Assembly: GCF_004118675.1 (NCBI RefSeq) | Contig: NZ_SDHZ01000001.1 | Location: forward strand, 558,001-622,000 | Length of the DNA stretch: 64,000 nucleotides | Source of the DNA: Filimonas effusa | GTDB lineage: Bacteria; Bacteroidota; Bacteroidia; Chitinophagales; Chitinophagaceae | Direction of reading: 5' to 3' | Shown: positions 18,518 to 27,512 of the stretch, in pieces | Position numbering within the stretch: position 1 is the stretch's first letter | Layout: each line of letters opens with the position of its first letter | Notes under the pieces: generated by a model | Database searches by the model: none | What the model saw: only the letters and a program-made list of their open reading frames with translations | Told to the model about the DNA's origin: nothing | Program-made: the position numbers and the translations under genes

Positions 18518-18607
18518 GCTGTGATTGCTGCATGTACGACAGCGGCTTATTTGCTGTGGCGTTAAAAGGTTTCGCATGGCTACTGGTTGTACCTTAAATG
18601 AAGTTAT

Positions 18608-20104
18608 ATGTTAAAAGTATTAGCAGCATTATTATGTTCTGTTTCTATACTGGTGTCTTCGGCATCGTGCAGTAAATCTATCAAGTCTGCATCCGGTAGC
18701 GGAGAAGACACCACGACTGTGCTAACATTTGCCGGTAAGATAACTGATGGAGCTAAAGGCGTTCCGGGTGTTGTAGTTACTGATGGCAAGAACTTTGCGC
18801 AAACCGGCAGTGACGGCAGTTATAGTTTACCTTACCGGCAGGCTGCCACGCATATTTATATTTCTTCGCCTGCCGGATACGAGGTGCCGGTAAGTAATAG
18901 CGTTCCGCTTTACTGGAAAGCTATTAAAGCTGTTGCAGACCGCAGGCAGGTAGATTTTTTGCTTCAGAAAATGGCAGCATCCGATAGTAAACATTATATG
19001 ATTGCAGTAGGTGATCCGCAGGTGCGTAATAATGCGGAGCTGGCCAAGCTGAAGCCTATACTTGCCGAGATGAAGAATACTATCAAGGCCAGGAATATGA
19101 GTCCTGTGCATATTATGGTAGCGGGTGATGTTGTTTTCGATACTTACAACATGCATGACGGCAGCAAGAAGGAGTTCAGTGTGCTGGAGCTGCCTGTGTA
19201 TTATGCGATAGGCAATCATGATCATATGAAAACCACTGTGGAGTCTGTGGCTAATGACCAGACTTCCGATTCCAATTATATCCGTCATTATGGTCCTACC
19301 TATTATTCTTTCAACCGTGGCAGTGTGCATTATATTGTGCTGGATAATATCCGCTATGAAGGCGGACCTGATACGAAGTATGATGTTTATTTTTCGCAGG
19401 AGCAGCTGGATTGGGTAAAGAAAGATCTTAGTTATGTGCCCAAGACCAAGGCGCTGGTGGTGATGTTTCATGCGCCTTCGATGACGCGTTTCAGCGCCAC
19501 TTATGGCAATAGCGCTGATTTGCATAAGCTGTTATCGGGCTATGCTGCCGTGCAGCTGATAAGTGGCCACACGCATTACAATTCGGTGTATGCTACCAGT
19601 GCGGGGATGATAGAACACAATGTGGGTGCGGTGTGCGGGGGCTTCTGGGAGGGCCCTGTATGTTTGGATGGCACAAACCTGGGATATAAAATATTCGAGA
19701 TCGATGGCGCTCATTTCAAATGGGAATATCATGATTACCTGGATGCTACGGCGCAATTCTCTGTTTTCAGGCCTGTTTCCTTCCGGGCGCCATTACTGCC
19801 ATCGGCGCAGGAGCTGCTGGTGAATGTATGGGACTGGGAGCCTGCCTGGCAGGTGTTGTATTCTGAGGATAATGGTGTGACCTTTAAGAGTATGAGCCGT
19901 TATGACGAGCAGAACCGTGTATATGATGTAACTGCGTATGAATATTTTGGTGCGAAGGGGGAGAACAAGATACCGGGCCGCAGCTGGATAGGCGCCAATA
20001 CTACGGATCATGTTTTTACTGTGATGCCTGCTGTGGGTACGCAGAAAGTGATCATTAAGGTTGTAAGCAGGTTTAAGACCTATACAAAAGAGGTGAGCCT
20101 TTAG
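18608..20104 (+). CDS. Secreted calcineurin-like metallophosphoesterase lipoprotein
   Basis: A 498-residue protein with a lipoprotein-type signal (VSILVSSASC), a short beta-sandwich N-terminal domain (about 35-115, FAGKITDGAKGVPGVVV), a metallophosphoesterase core and a C-terminal beta domain (about 385-498). Metal-binding motifs are GDPQ (near residue 135), AGDVVFD, GNHDH, MFHAP and GHTH, the full calcineurin-type set. It should cleave phosphomonoester or phosphodiester bonds in the periplasm or at the surface. Its place after susCD suggests it processes the imported substrate. The same domain order occurs in Bacteroidota phosphohydrolases of unknown substrate, so the substrate is inference. 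Confidence 0.9.
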   Translation: MLKVLAALLCSVSILVSSASCSKSIKSASGSGEDTTTVLTFAGKITDGAKGVPGVVVTDGKNFAQTGSDGSYSLPYRQAATHIYISSPAGYEVPVSNSVPLYWKAIKAVADRRQVDFLLQKMAASDSKHYMIAVGDPQVRNNAELAKLKPILAEMKNTIKARNMSPVHIMVAGDVVFDTYNMHDGSKKEFSVLELPVYYAIGNHDHMKTTVESVANDQTSDSNYIRHYGPTYYSFNRGSVHYIVLDNIRYEGGPDTKYDVYFSQEQLDWVKKDLSYVPKTKALVVMFHAPSMTRFSATYGNSADLHKLLSGYAAVQLISGHTHYNSVYATSAGMIEHNVGAVCGGFWEGPVCLDGTNLGYKIFEIDGAHFKWEYHDYLDATAQFSVFRPVSFRAPLLPSAQELLVNVWDWEPAWQVLYSEDNGVTFKSMSRYDEQNRVYDVTAYEYFGAKGENKIPGRSWIGANTTDHVFTVMPAVGTQKVIIKVVSRFKTYTKEVSL

Positions 20105-20292
20105 TTTTCACCGTTTTCCCGGATAAATGGAAAGGGCGGCGTCATTGATCTGATGTCGTCCTTTGCTGTCATGAATAGTTGGAGGCAGGGGGAGGGGATA
20201 TTGTGGTGAGGATCTGCAGTGACAAGACTGTTTTTGTGTGGAGGCGGCAGGATGATTAACTTTATGGTTTTGCGGATTTTAATAGTTTGTTC

Positions 20293-21168
20293 ATGTACGA
20301 GATCTGTTGTATTGGTCATATTACACTTGATAAGGTAGTAACGCCTAAGCACGAGGCGCATATGGCGGGAGGGACGGCTTTTTATTTTTCTCATGCCATT
20401 GCGGGCATGCCAACTTCTTATATGCTGGTGACGGCGCTGGCGGAATCTGAAATGGCTGCTGTTGAAGCGCTGCGGGCCAAGGGAATAGCTGTGATGGCGT
20501 TACCCAGTAAGTATTCGGTATATTTTGAGAATATTTATCCTGAGCATCATGATCATCGTATACAGCGTGTGTTACAGCTTGCTGATCCTTTTTTGCCGGA
20601 GCAGCTGGCGGGTATAGCGGCAGCCATGTATCACCTGGGGCCTTTAACGGCGCATGATATGTCGATTGATCTTATTCGTTTCCTGGCTGGAAAAGGTAAG
20701 GTGTCGCTGGATGTTCAGGGTTATTTACGAGAGGTGAGGGAGCAGAAGGTGTTTGCGGTGGATTGGAAGGAGAAGCGGGAGGCATTACCTTATATTGGCA
20801 TACTTAAGGCCAATGAGTCGGAAGCGGAGGTGCTTACGGGGCATAAAGATGTTGCTGAAGCGGCCCGGGTTTTAAACAGCTGGGGCGTTGAAGAGGTGGT
20901 GATCACCCTGGGGAGCATGGGCTCTGTTATTTACAGGGATGGCTTGTTTACAGAAATTCCTGCTTTTCTTTTTACGGATGAGATAGATGCTACGGGTTGT
21001 GGCGATACTTATATGGCGGGTTACCTGCTTCAGCGGGCTAAGGGAATGCCTGTAGAGAAGGCTGGCTTGTTTGCTGCTGCTATGGCTGGGATGAAGATTG
21101 GGGTGATGGGGCCGTTTGCGGGGAGTGAGGACGATGTTTGGCGCAGTTTGAATGAGAAAGGGATATAG
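20293..21168 (+). CDS. PfkB-family sugar/nucleoside kinase
   Basis: A 291-residue ribokinase-like kinase. The C-terminal signature DATGCGDTYMAGYL carries the catalytic Asp238 and the anion-hole glycines; the N-terminal MAGGTAFYFSHAIAGM matches the sugar-binding Gly-Gly region. It phosphorylates a sugar, nucleoside or related alcohol with ATP in the cytoplasm; the substrate cannot be read from sequence. The ATG at 20293 (MYEICCIGHITLDKV) is preferred over the TTG at 20287. It stands alone, 188 bases after the phosphoesterase, and ends before a bidirectional terminator. A link to the phosphoesterase pathway is possible but unproven. Confidence 0.88.
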   Translation: MYEICCIGHITLDKVVTPKHEAHMAGGTAFYFSHAIAGMPTSYMLVTALAESEMAAVEALRAKGIAVMALPSKYSVYFENIYPEHHDHRIQRVLQLADPFLPEQLAGIAAAMYHLGPLTAHDMSIDLIRFLAGKGKVSLDVQGYLREVREQKVFAVDWKEKREALPYIGILKANESEAEVLTGHKDVAEAARVLNSWGVEEVVITLGSMGSVIYRDGLFTEIPAFLFTDEIDATGCGDTYMAGYLLQRAKGMPVEKAGLFAAAMAGMKIGVMGPFAGSEDDVWRSLNEKGI

Positions 21169-21302
21169 GCGGCTTTACTTCGGCTTATAAACGGGTATAT
21201 AAAGCGTACTTTTTCGCAGATGGATGTTTGCGTGGTATGGGATGTACTTTAGAGGCGGAGATGTGATAAATATTTGAGCGTTTTCAAAAATAAGGAAAAT
21301 AG

Positions 21303-21338
21303 AAAAGCCTGTAGCGCATTAGTTCTACAGGCTTTTTT
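21303..21338. terminator. Bidirectional terminator between pfkB-type and cydB genes
   Basis: AAAAGCCTGTAG (21303-21314) pairs perfectly with CTACAGGCTTTT (21325-21336) around a ten-base loop, with T-runs on both strands. The right arm includes the stop and last codons of cydB, so coding sequence and terminator overlap. Confidence 0.9.
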
Positions 21339-22338
21339 CTGTTTTTTTCTGAAAGCTATAAATGAGATAGAACAATGCAGGCAGTATCAATATACTGCCG
21401 AGGAGCAGTGCCCAGGCCAGGGTTTCTATTGTTTTCATGTGGCCGGCGTGTTCGGTAAGGGAAAGGTAAGTGCCGCCTTTGAGCAATACGATCCTGGGAT
21501 AAAGTGTGTATGTAGTTGTAAGCAGGATCATGGATACCTGGAAGCCTGCGAGGACGCGGAGCACGCGGGTTTTGCCTTTTGACAGCCAGTACCAGAGCGA
21601 TACCAGTGAGATGGTGGCGGCAGTAATAGCGGCGATGCCAACAGGGTTACCGAAGATCCAATCTGCGAGTGGAATGTTCTGTATATGAGCGGCTGCAAAT
21701 ACCAGGGCGCCGCTGATAACGGCGGCGATATTTGCGGAGCGTGCTTTGGCGATAAATCTTTTTTTATCGGTATCGTTATCCGTTTCGCCTATCAGATAGA
21801 TAGCTGCCAGGAAGGCGCAGATAGCTGCGGTGAAGCAGCCGGTAGCTATAGAGAACCAGTGCAGCCAGCTAAAGATGTAGGCGTTGAGGAACCCTTTTGC
21901 ATTGGTGTCGATGGTGCTGGCAACAGCGCTGCCGGCGATGATGCCAAGGAAGAGCGGCGTGATGAGGCTTGACCAGGTAAAGATGCGGTTATAGATGGTT
22001 TGCATATCATCGACAACGGCGTCGTAATGACGGAAGGTGAAGGCGGTGCCCCGTGCTATGATGCCCATCAGCATTACTGTAAGCGGGATGTGCAGGTGTA
22101 CCGACATCGTTGAATAGATGGCGGGATATCCTACAAAGAGGATCACGATGGCGATGATGAGCCACATGTGATTGGCTTCCCAGATAGGTCCTATTGCCTT
22201 GTACATCGTTTTCCTGGTGCGGCTGCGGTTGGCTTCTGTGGTAAAAAGTTCCAGGATGCCTGCGCCAAAATCGGCGCCGCCCAGCAAGAGGTATAGGAGG
22301 ATAGAAGCCCAGAGGTAAATATTTACGACGTATAACAT
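21325..22338 (-). CDS. cydB: Cytochrome bd ubiquinol oxidase subunit II
   Basis: A 337-residue membrane protein with about eight transmembrane helices and the CydB N-terminal signature LLLGGADFGAGILELF. It pairs with CydA in the bd-type quinol oxidase, which reduces oxygen to water with high affinity and tolerates microaerobic or stress conditions. The ATG lies four bases from the cydA stop, consistent with a two-gene operon transcribed from 23.7 kb leftwards. No short CydX gene is recognisable between or after the two subunits. Its last codons form part of the shared terminator stem. Confidence 0.95.
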   Translation of the reverse strand: MLYVVNIYLWASILLYLLLGGADFGAGILELFTTEANRSRTRKTMYKAIGPIWEANHMWLIIAIVILFVGYPAIYSTMSVHLHIPLTVMLMGIIARGTAFTFRHYDAVVDDMQTIYNRIFTWSSLITPLFLGIIAGSAVASTIDTNAKGFLNAYIFSWLHWFSIATGCFTAAICAFLAAIYLIGETDNDTDKKRFIAKARSANIAAVISGALVFAAAHIQNIPLADWIFGNPVGIAAITAATISLVSLWYWLSKGKTRVLRVLAGFQVSMILLTTTYTLYPRIVLLKGGTYLSLTEHAGHMKTIETLAWALLLGSILILPALFYLIYSFQKKTEKSL

Positions 22339-22342
22339 AATA

Positions 22343-23680
22343 TCAGTGATCGGTTAGAGGTGAGGTATTTGCCGGAAGGTCGTAGAGTTTGCCTACCATT
22401 TTTATCTGGCGATACAGCATGAATGTTACTATACATGCGAGAGAAAAATACACGGCTGTAAAGATGTAGAAGGAGTAGACAATGCCTGGCATGGGTGTAA
22501 CGGCTTCGGAGGTGCGCATGATGCCGTGGATAATCCAGGGCTGGCGACCTACTTCGGTGACTGTCCATCCGGCTTCTACTGCGATAAAGCCCAGCGGGGT
22601 GGCGAAAACGAACAGGCGCAGGAGCCATTTGCTTTGCAGCCATTGTTTCTTTTTCCAGAAGGCTATGAAATATATTACTGCGATGCACAACATGATCATA
22701 CCGAGGCCTACCATCACCTGGAAAGCATAGTGGGTGACTGCTACGGGCGGGTGGTTTTCGGGTGGAATACTATCGAGGCCTTTTACTTCGGCGTTAAAAT
22801 TGCCATGCGCCATAAAGCTCAGGAGGCCTGGTATTTTGACGGCGTATTTAACGGTCTGTTCTTTTTCATCGGGGATGCCACCAATAACCAGCGGCGCTTT
22901 TTTTTCGGTATGGAAGTGGGCTTCCATGGCTGCCAGTTTAGCGGGCTGGCGTTTGGCTACATCTTTGGCTGAGATATCGCCGCTAAGCGGCTGTGCTATG
23001 GCTGCCAGTGCGCCGAAGACTGCGGCGATGGTGAAAGCCTTGCTGTGGAACAAGATATTTTTGCCGCGGATGATCATGAGCGCGTGGATACCTGCCACAG
23101 CAAAACCTGTGGCGGCGAAGGCGGCGACGCACATGTGTAAAGCCTGTGAGAACCATGCTTTATTGAACATGGCCCTGATGGGATCTATGTTCAGGTATTG
23201 GCCATTGATAAAGTTGAATCCGGCGGGGCTATTCATCCAGGCGTTTGCGGAGACAACCAGGATGCCGGAGGCGAGGCCGCTGATACCTACTATTACACCG
23301 GTGACCCAGTGAAACCATTTGTTGAATCTGTTCCATCCGTAGAGGAAGAAGCCGAGTGCGATGGCTTCGATAAAGAATGCTGTGCCTTCGAGAGAGAAGG
23401 GCATGCCGAAGATGGGGCCTGCGTGTTTCATGAATCCGGGCCAAAGCAATCCCAGTTCGAAAGATAATACAGTACCTGAAACTGCGCCTGTTGCAAAAAA
23501 GATGGCTACGCCTTTGCTCCATGCTTTCGTGATATTGCGGTAAACATCTTTGTTGGTTTTTAGCCAGTAGTAGTGAGCTACGGCCATAAAAAAAGGCATC
23601 ACCATGCCTATACAAGAGAAAATAATATGAAAGCCGAGCGAAAGCGCCATCTGTGACCGAGCTGCTAAGAAATCGTCCAT
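22343..23680 (-). CDS. cydA: Cytochrome bd ubiquinol oxidase subunit I
   Basis: A 445-residue haem-bearing subunit of the bd-type oxidase. The N-terminus MDDFLAARSQMALSLGFH holds the haem b595 ligand His, and the GRQPW motif is present (TEVGRQPWIIHG). The Q-loop is short, as in the cyanide-insensitive type, rather than the long E. coli form. The ATG at 23680 is chosen over a TTG 24 bases upstream because it starts at the family's conserved N-terminus. It is the promoter-proximal gene of cydAB. Regulation was not apparent from the 78 bases separating it from the MocR-type gene. Confidence 0.96.
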   Translation of the reverse strand: MDDFLAARSQMALSLGFHIIFSCIGMVMPFFMAVAHYYWLKTNKDVYRNITKAWSKGVAIFFATGAVSGTVLSFELGLLWPGFMKHAGPIFGMPFSLEGTAFFIEAIALGFFLYGWNRFNKWFHWVTGVIVGISGLASGILVVSANAWMNSPAGFNFINGQYLNIDPIRAMFNKAWFSQALHMCVAAFAATGFAVAGIHALMIIRGKNILFHSKAFTIAAVFGALAAIAQPLSGDISAKDVAKRQPAKLAAMEAHFHTEKKAPLVIGGIPDEKEQTVKYAVKIPGLLSFMAHGNFNAEVKGLDSIPPENHPPVAVTHYAFQVMVGLGMIMLCIAVIYFIAFWKKKQWLQSKWLLRLFVFATPLGFIAVEAGWTVTEVGRQPWIIHGIMRTSEAVTPMPGIVYSFYIFTAVYFSLACIVTFMLYRQIKMVGKLYDLPANTSPLTDH

Positions 23681-23758
23681 GCGATGATGAGTTTGTGTAA
23701 GCAAAAGTACGGGGAAAAGGTGGATAGATGGCGGGATGATAAGAGGGAGGATTGTTTA

Positions 23759-25192
23759 TTATCGTGACTGGCTTTTGTTTATTTTTTGAGTGATGAGCCT
23801 GGCGAGGGTTTTCAGGCTTTTTTCTATAAGTGGGGTATAAGGCGCTCCGAAGCTGACGCGGATGTGGTGACGGAATTTACCATGGGCGCTGAAGAGTTGG
23901 CCGGGTGCGATGCTGATGCCGTAGGTGAGGGCTTCGTGGAAGAGTTCGAGGGCGTCGACTGCAGGATTTAATTCTACCCATAAAACAAAACCGCCTGCGG
24001 GGCGTGATATTTTGGTGTCGGAAGGAAAGAAGCTCGCTATAGCCTGCGTGTAACGCAGACATTGCGTGTGTAATGTTTTGCGGAGGTTACGCATGTGCAG
24101 GTCGTAGCGGCCGGTTTCAAAAAAGTGTGCAATGGCAGCCTGTGTTGGTGTTGCTGATGATACGGAGCTCATTAGTTTCAGGTGTAACACTTTGTCGAGA
24201 TAGCGGCCGGGCAGGCACCAGCCTACACGGTAACCCGGGGCCAGGGCTTTGGAGATAGAAGAGCAGAGTAATACCCATCCACCGGTGTCGAAGCTTTTAC
24301 ATGTTACGGGTCTTGTTTTGCCGAAGTACATTTCGCCATAGATGTCATCTTCTATCAGCGGGATCTTTTTTTTGTGTAACAGTTCTACCAGTTGTTTTTT
24401 GCGTTCGGCGGGCATGTTGGCGCCGCTGGGGTTGCTGAAATTTGTTACAAACAGGCAGGCCTTTATGGCTACCGTTTTCATGGCTTTTTCGAGGTAGGTG
24501 ATGTCGACACCTGTTTCGGGATCTACGGGTATTTCAACGGCTTTAAGTCCGAGGCTGTGTAATACGTTGGATATGCCGAAATAAACGGGGCTTTCGATGG
24601 CAACGCTATCGCCATGTTCCGTTACCGCTTTCAGGCAATAAACGAGGGCTTCCATGCAGCCCTGCGTAGTAACTATTTCTTCAGCTGTTAAGATGCCGCC
24701 CCAGCTGAATGCGTTTTTTGCGATATGTTCCCTCAGTTGCAGGTGACCTTGCAGGTCTTCGTATTCAAGACAACTGGAAGCGCTGCGCCGGATGGCTTCC
24801 ATCATGGACTTATTCAATTTAGCTTCCGGGAGGAGATCAACAGAAGGTGTTGCCAGTGATAAACGCGTAACTCCCTCCTGCCGCATTTTCTGATACACCA
24901 ATGTTGCTACAGATGCTACGCTTACCTGTTGTGGTTTGGTTGTTTTTTGCCTGCTTACTGTTCTGGGATATTGCGAGGGACTGAACCTGACATAGTAGCC
25001 TGATTTCGGGCGCGCTTCGATCAATCCTTTTGTTTCCAGCTCGCCATAGGCCTGGTAAGCTGTTGTAAGGCTAATGCCCTGTTCCTTACTTAAAGCGCGA
25101 ACAGAGGGGAGTTTGTCGCCGGTTTTAAGCACCTGCTTTTCGATCTGCTGCTGCAGCTTTTCTGCTATTTGTAAGTAAAGGAATTCGTTCAT
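23759..25192 (-). CDS. MocR/PdxR-family regulator (GntR wHTH + aminotransferase-like domain)
   Basis: A 477-residue fusion of a GntR winged helix (about 1-75, LYLQIAEKLQQQIEKQV, GDKLPSVRALSKEQGIS) and a type I aminotransferase-like domain (about 110-470). The PLP lysine is in SSISKALAPGYRVGW and the Asn-Pro motif in TNFSNPSGANMP. MocR proteins use PLP or an amino acid as effector rather than as enzymes. The ATG at 25192 is preferred to the upstream in-frame start at 25351, which would run through the promoter region and into the divergent gene. It probably regulates the divergent EamA transporter and itself, as the repeats in the 150-base intergenic region suggest. Confidence 0.93.
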   Translation of the reverse strand: MNEFLYLQIAEKLQQQIEKQVLKTGDKLPSVRALSKEQGISLTTAYQAYGELETKGLIEARPKSGYYVRFSPSQYPRTVSRQKTTKPQQVSVASVATLVYQKMRQEGVTRLSLATPSVDLLPEAKLNKSMMEAIRRSASSCLEYEDLQGHLQLREHIAKNAFSWGGILTAEEIVTTQGCMEALVYCLKAVTEHGDSVAIESPVYFGISNVLHSLGLKAVEIPVDPETGVDITYLEKAMKTVAIKACLFVTNFSNPSGANMPAERKKQLVELLHKKKIPLIEDDIYGEMYFGKTRPVTCKSFDTGGWVLLCSSISKALAPGYRVGWCLPGRYLDKVLHLKLMSSVSSATPTQAAIAHFFETGRYDLHMRNLRKTLHTQCLRYTQAIASFFPSDTKISRPAGGFVLWVELNPAVDALELFHEALTYGISIAPGQLFSAHGKFRHHIRVSFGAPYTPLIEKSLKTLARLITQKINKSQSR

Positions 25193-25225
25193 GAGTGAGG
25201 GGTTATTGTTGTCATCTGTTATGGT

Positions 25226-25233
25226 CAAAATTA
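25226..25233 (-). promoter_or_regulatory. Candidate -7 element of the MocR gene (TAATTTTG)
   Basis: On the minus strand this reads TAATTTTG, an exact TAnnTTTG match 34 bases upstream of the regulator start. A -33 match was not clear. Confidence 0.45.
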
Positions 25234-25250
25234 ATAAATCTGCATCTGTT

Positions 25251-25277
25251 TTTGTTGATATGCGAGCGCTAATTTTG
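25251..25277 (+). promoter_or_regulatory. Promoter of the EamA exporter gene
   Basis: TTTG at 25251-25254 and TAATTTTG at 25270-25277 fit the Bacteroidota -33/-7 arrangement with a 15-base gap. The ATG is 66 bases downstream of the -7. The promoter lies between the two copies of the inverted operator candidate. Confidence 0.55.
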
Positions 25278-25342
25278 TTTTCCGGGATGACCATAGAACA
25301 ATGACAGGATGGTTGATCAATCCGTATTGAAATCTGAAGACT

Positions 25343-26302
25343 ATGAATCAAGGCAACAAAACCGCGTGGCTGGCTTTGCTGGCGTTATGTATCATATGGG
25401 GGACAACCTTCCTGGCTGCGCGTGTAGGTGTGAAGGCTTTTCCTCCTTTGCTTTTCATGGGTACAAGGCATATGACTGCCGGGTTGCTGTTATTGATCTG
25501 GGGCAGTATCAGGCGGCGTGGCGCTCCCACGGGGATAGAGTTTAAGCAGCAGTTGCTGCCTGCGATAATGCTGGTGGCTTTGGGCAACGGCATTGTTGCG
25601 ATGGCTGTAAAGCATATTCCCAGCGGGCTGGCGGCATTACTGTGTGCTATGATGCCTGTGTATGTAACGGTTATCAGTCTTTTTAAAAAGAACAGGGAGC
25701 CTCTGAATGCTAAAATTGTGATGGGGTTGTTATTGGGTATGGGCGGACTGATGGTGATCTTTAAAGATAATCTTGCTGCGATAGCGAATCCGCAATACCT
25801 CGGCGGTATTGCGATATGTCTTGTTTCGTGTTTGTTTTTTGCGATGGGGTCTGTTTATACGAAGGGCAGGGTCACTACTACAGACGTATTTATTAAAGTA
25901 GGACTGCAGTTATTTATGGGAGGTATTGTATTGTTGCTGGGGAGTGCAGTGGTGGAAAAGTGGAGTGATGTGCATCGTGTGCCGGCGGCTACTGTGTGTG
26001 CTATTCTTTATCTTATTTTCTTCGGTTCCATACTGGCGTTCCTTTGTTTTGATCATGTGTTGTCGCATTTGCCTGTAGGGCTGGCTACCATTTATGCGTA
26101 TGTTAATCCGCTGGTGGCGATCGTGCTGGGGTTTGTTGTATTGAGAGAACCTGTTACTGCTTATACATTGCTGGCTTTCAGCTTAACTATTACGGGCATT
26201 TTCCTCATCAATGCCGGTCACAGGCGTAAGGATAAGCCTGCGAAACGGCGGTTCAGCAATATTACGTTCAGGATCAATAGTCTGTTAAGAATCAGTGATT
26301 AG
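25343..26302 (+). CDS. EamA/DMT-family transporter
   Basis: A 319-residue inner membrane protein with about ten helices in two EamA repeats (about 10-145 and 155-290); signatures include CIIWGTTFLAARVGVKA at the start of repeat one and the paired LPVGLATIYAYVNPLVA near the end. DMT carriers of this type export amino acids or metabolites, or take up small molecules. The divergent MocR-type regulator, which family members use to sense amino acid or vitamin B6 signals, suggests an amino-acid-related substrate; this is inference. The C-terminal tail is basic (HRRKDKPAKRR). Confidence 0.9.
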   Translation: MNQGNKTAWLALLALCIIWGTTFLAARVGVKAFPPLLFMGTRHMTAGLLLLIWGSIRRRGAPTGIEFKQQLLPAIMLVALGNGIVAMAVKHIPSGLAALLCAMMPVYVTVISLFKKNREPLNAKIVMGLLLGMGGLMVIFKDNLAAIANPQYLGGIAICLVSCLFFAMGSVYTKGRVTTTDVFIKVGLQLFMGGIVLLLGSAVVEKWSDVHRVPAATVCAILYLIFFGSILAFLCFDHVLSHLPVGLATIYAYVNPLVAIVLGFVVLREPVTAYTLLAFSLTITGIFLINAGHRRKDKPAKRRFSNITFRINSLLRISD

Positions 26303-26374
26303 TCCCTTTTTCTGCTTTGCATTTGTTTAGGTATGTTATTTGTGGGCTACATACCATTTCAAACTCCCTAACAG

Positions 26375-27484
26375 ATGTTTATGCTGGAACAATTGGAACG
26401 TACACTTGGAGATGTGCCTGATTTCGTATGGAACCTTGTTTTGTTTGGTATTGCTATTTTAATTGGGTTTGTTGTAAAGGTAATATTGGCGTGGATCTTA
26501 AAGCTTTATTCCAGGAAGAAGGATTTTACTATTGTAGGTTCTATTCTGAAGCGTCTTAGCGGTCCTGTTAATTCTTTCCTGCCTTTATTTGTGTTAAACC
26601 TGTTTTTGCCGCTTATGCGTTTAAGCAAGCTGGCGTATACGCGTTTGGATAAGGCGCTTGAGATATTCCTGATAGCCACATTTGCTGCGATGCTTATTGC
26701 TATAGTAAAAGTGTTTGAGGATAATGTTTACCGTCATTATGATCTTACCAAAGCTGATAACCTGCGTGAGCGGAAGGTACGTACGCAGCTGCAGTTCATC
26801 AGGAAGCTGGTGGTTACGATCATCGTTATGCTTACGGTGTGTGCGATATTACTAAGTTTTGAGGGGCTCCGTAAAATTGGTGCTGGTTTACTTACCGGTG
26901 TTGGTTTAGGAGGTATTATTATTGGTTTTGCGGCTCAGAAGTCGTTGGGAAACCTGCTGGCAGGTTTCCAGATTGCGTTTACCCAGCCTATACGGATAGA
27001 TGATGTGCTGGTGGTAGAAGGAGAATGGGGAAGGGTAGAAGAAATTACACTTACTTATGTGGTGTTAAATATCTGGGATCAGCGCCGGCTGATATTACCC
27101 ATCAACTATTTTATAGAAAAGCCGTTTCAGAACTGGACGCGTAGTCAATCTGCTATTTTGGGTACTGCGTTCATTTATCTCGATTATATGGCACCTGTGG
27201 CGGCGCTGCGCGACGAGCTGGGGCGTTTACTGAATGCCAATCCACTTTGGGACAAAAGGGCTATGGCATTACAAGTAACTGATATTAAGGAGCGTACTAT
27301 GGAAATAAGGATGCTTATGAGCGCTTCGAATTCGGGCAATGCGTTTGATCTGCGTTGTTATGTGCGTGAGAATATAGTGAAGTTTGTCAAGGACAATTAC
27401 CCGGAAAGTCTTCCCAAGACAAGGGCGATAGTAGATGCTTCCGAAAGTTCAACAAAAATTTTAGATATTCCTGCCGGAAAATAA
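26375..27484 (+). CDS. MscS-family mechanosensitive ion channel
   Basis: A 369-residue channel with about four N-terminal helices and the MscS pore and beta domain (about 165-270). The pore helix region reads GVGLGGIIIGFAAQKSLGN, followed by QPIRIDDVLVV and the strand region WGRVEEITLTYVVLNIWD. The C-terminal domain follows to about 350. It releases solutes on hypo-osmotic shock. The N-terminal part is longer than E. coli MscS. It stands between two unrelated transcription units; the start is an ATG followed closely by a second ATG. Confidence 0.92.
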   Translation: MFMLEQLERTLGDVPDFVWNLVLFGIAILIGFVVKVILAWILKLYSRKKDFTIVGSILKRLSGPVNSFLPLFVLNLFLPLMRLSKLAYTRLDKALEIFLIATFAAMLIAIVKVFEDNVYRHYDLTKADNLRERKVRTQLQFIRKLVVTIIVMLTVCAILLSFEGLRKIGAGLLTGVGLGGIIIGFAAQKSLGNLLAGFQIAFTQPIRIDDVLVVEGEWGRVEEITLTYVVLNIWDQRRLILPINYFIEKPFQNWTRSQSAILGTAFIYLDYMAPVAALRDELGRLLNANPLWDKRAMALQVTDIKERTMEIRMLMSASNSGNAFDLRCYVRENIVKFVKDNYPESLPKTRAIVDASESSTKILDIPAGK

Positions 27485-27486
27485 TC

Positions 27487-27494
27487 TAGCTTTG
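27487..27494 (+). promoter_or_regulatory. Candidate -7 element of the metal island (TAGCTTTG)
   Basis: TAGCTTTG is an exact TAnnTTTG match, 18 bases before the ATG of the HYC_CC_PP gene and directly after the mscS stop. It would give a very short leader. No -33 was evident. Confidence 0.45.
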
Positions 27495-27512
27495 TAGCAT
27501 TCTCTTCTTTTT

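Larger units (their letters stand above)
25220..25295. promoter_or_regulatory. Candidate MocR operator pair (inverted and direct repeats)
   Basis: TATGGTCA (25220-25227) and TGACCATA (25288-25295) are perfect inverted copies separated by 60 bases. CATCTGTT also occurs as a direct repeat at 25213-25220 and 25243-25250. The two inverted copies bracket the EamA promoter, and the left copy overlaps the -7 element of the regulator gene on the minus strand. This fits autoregulation plus control of the exporter. Confidence 0.55.

Noticed and set aside
22734-23312. 192-residue plus-strand reading frame within cydA
   Set aside because: Antisense to a well-conserved gene, with no domain and no promoter.
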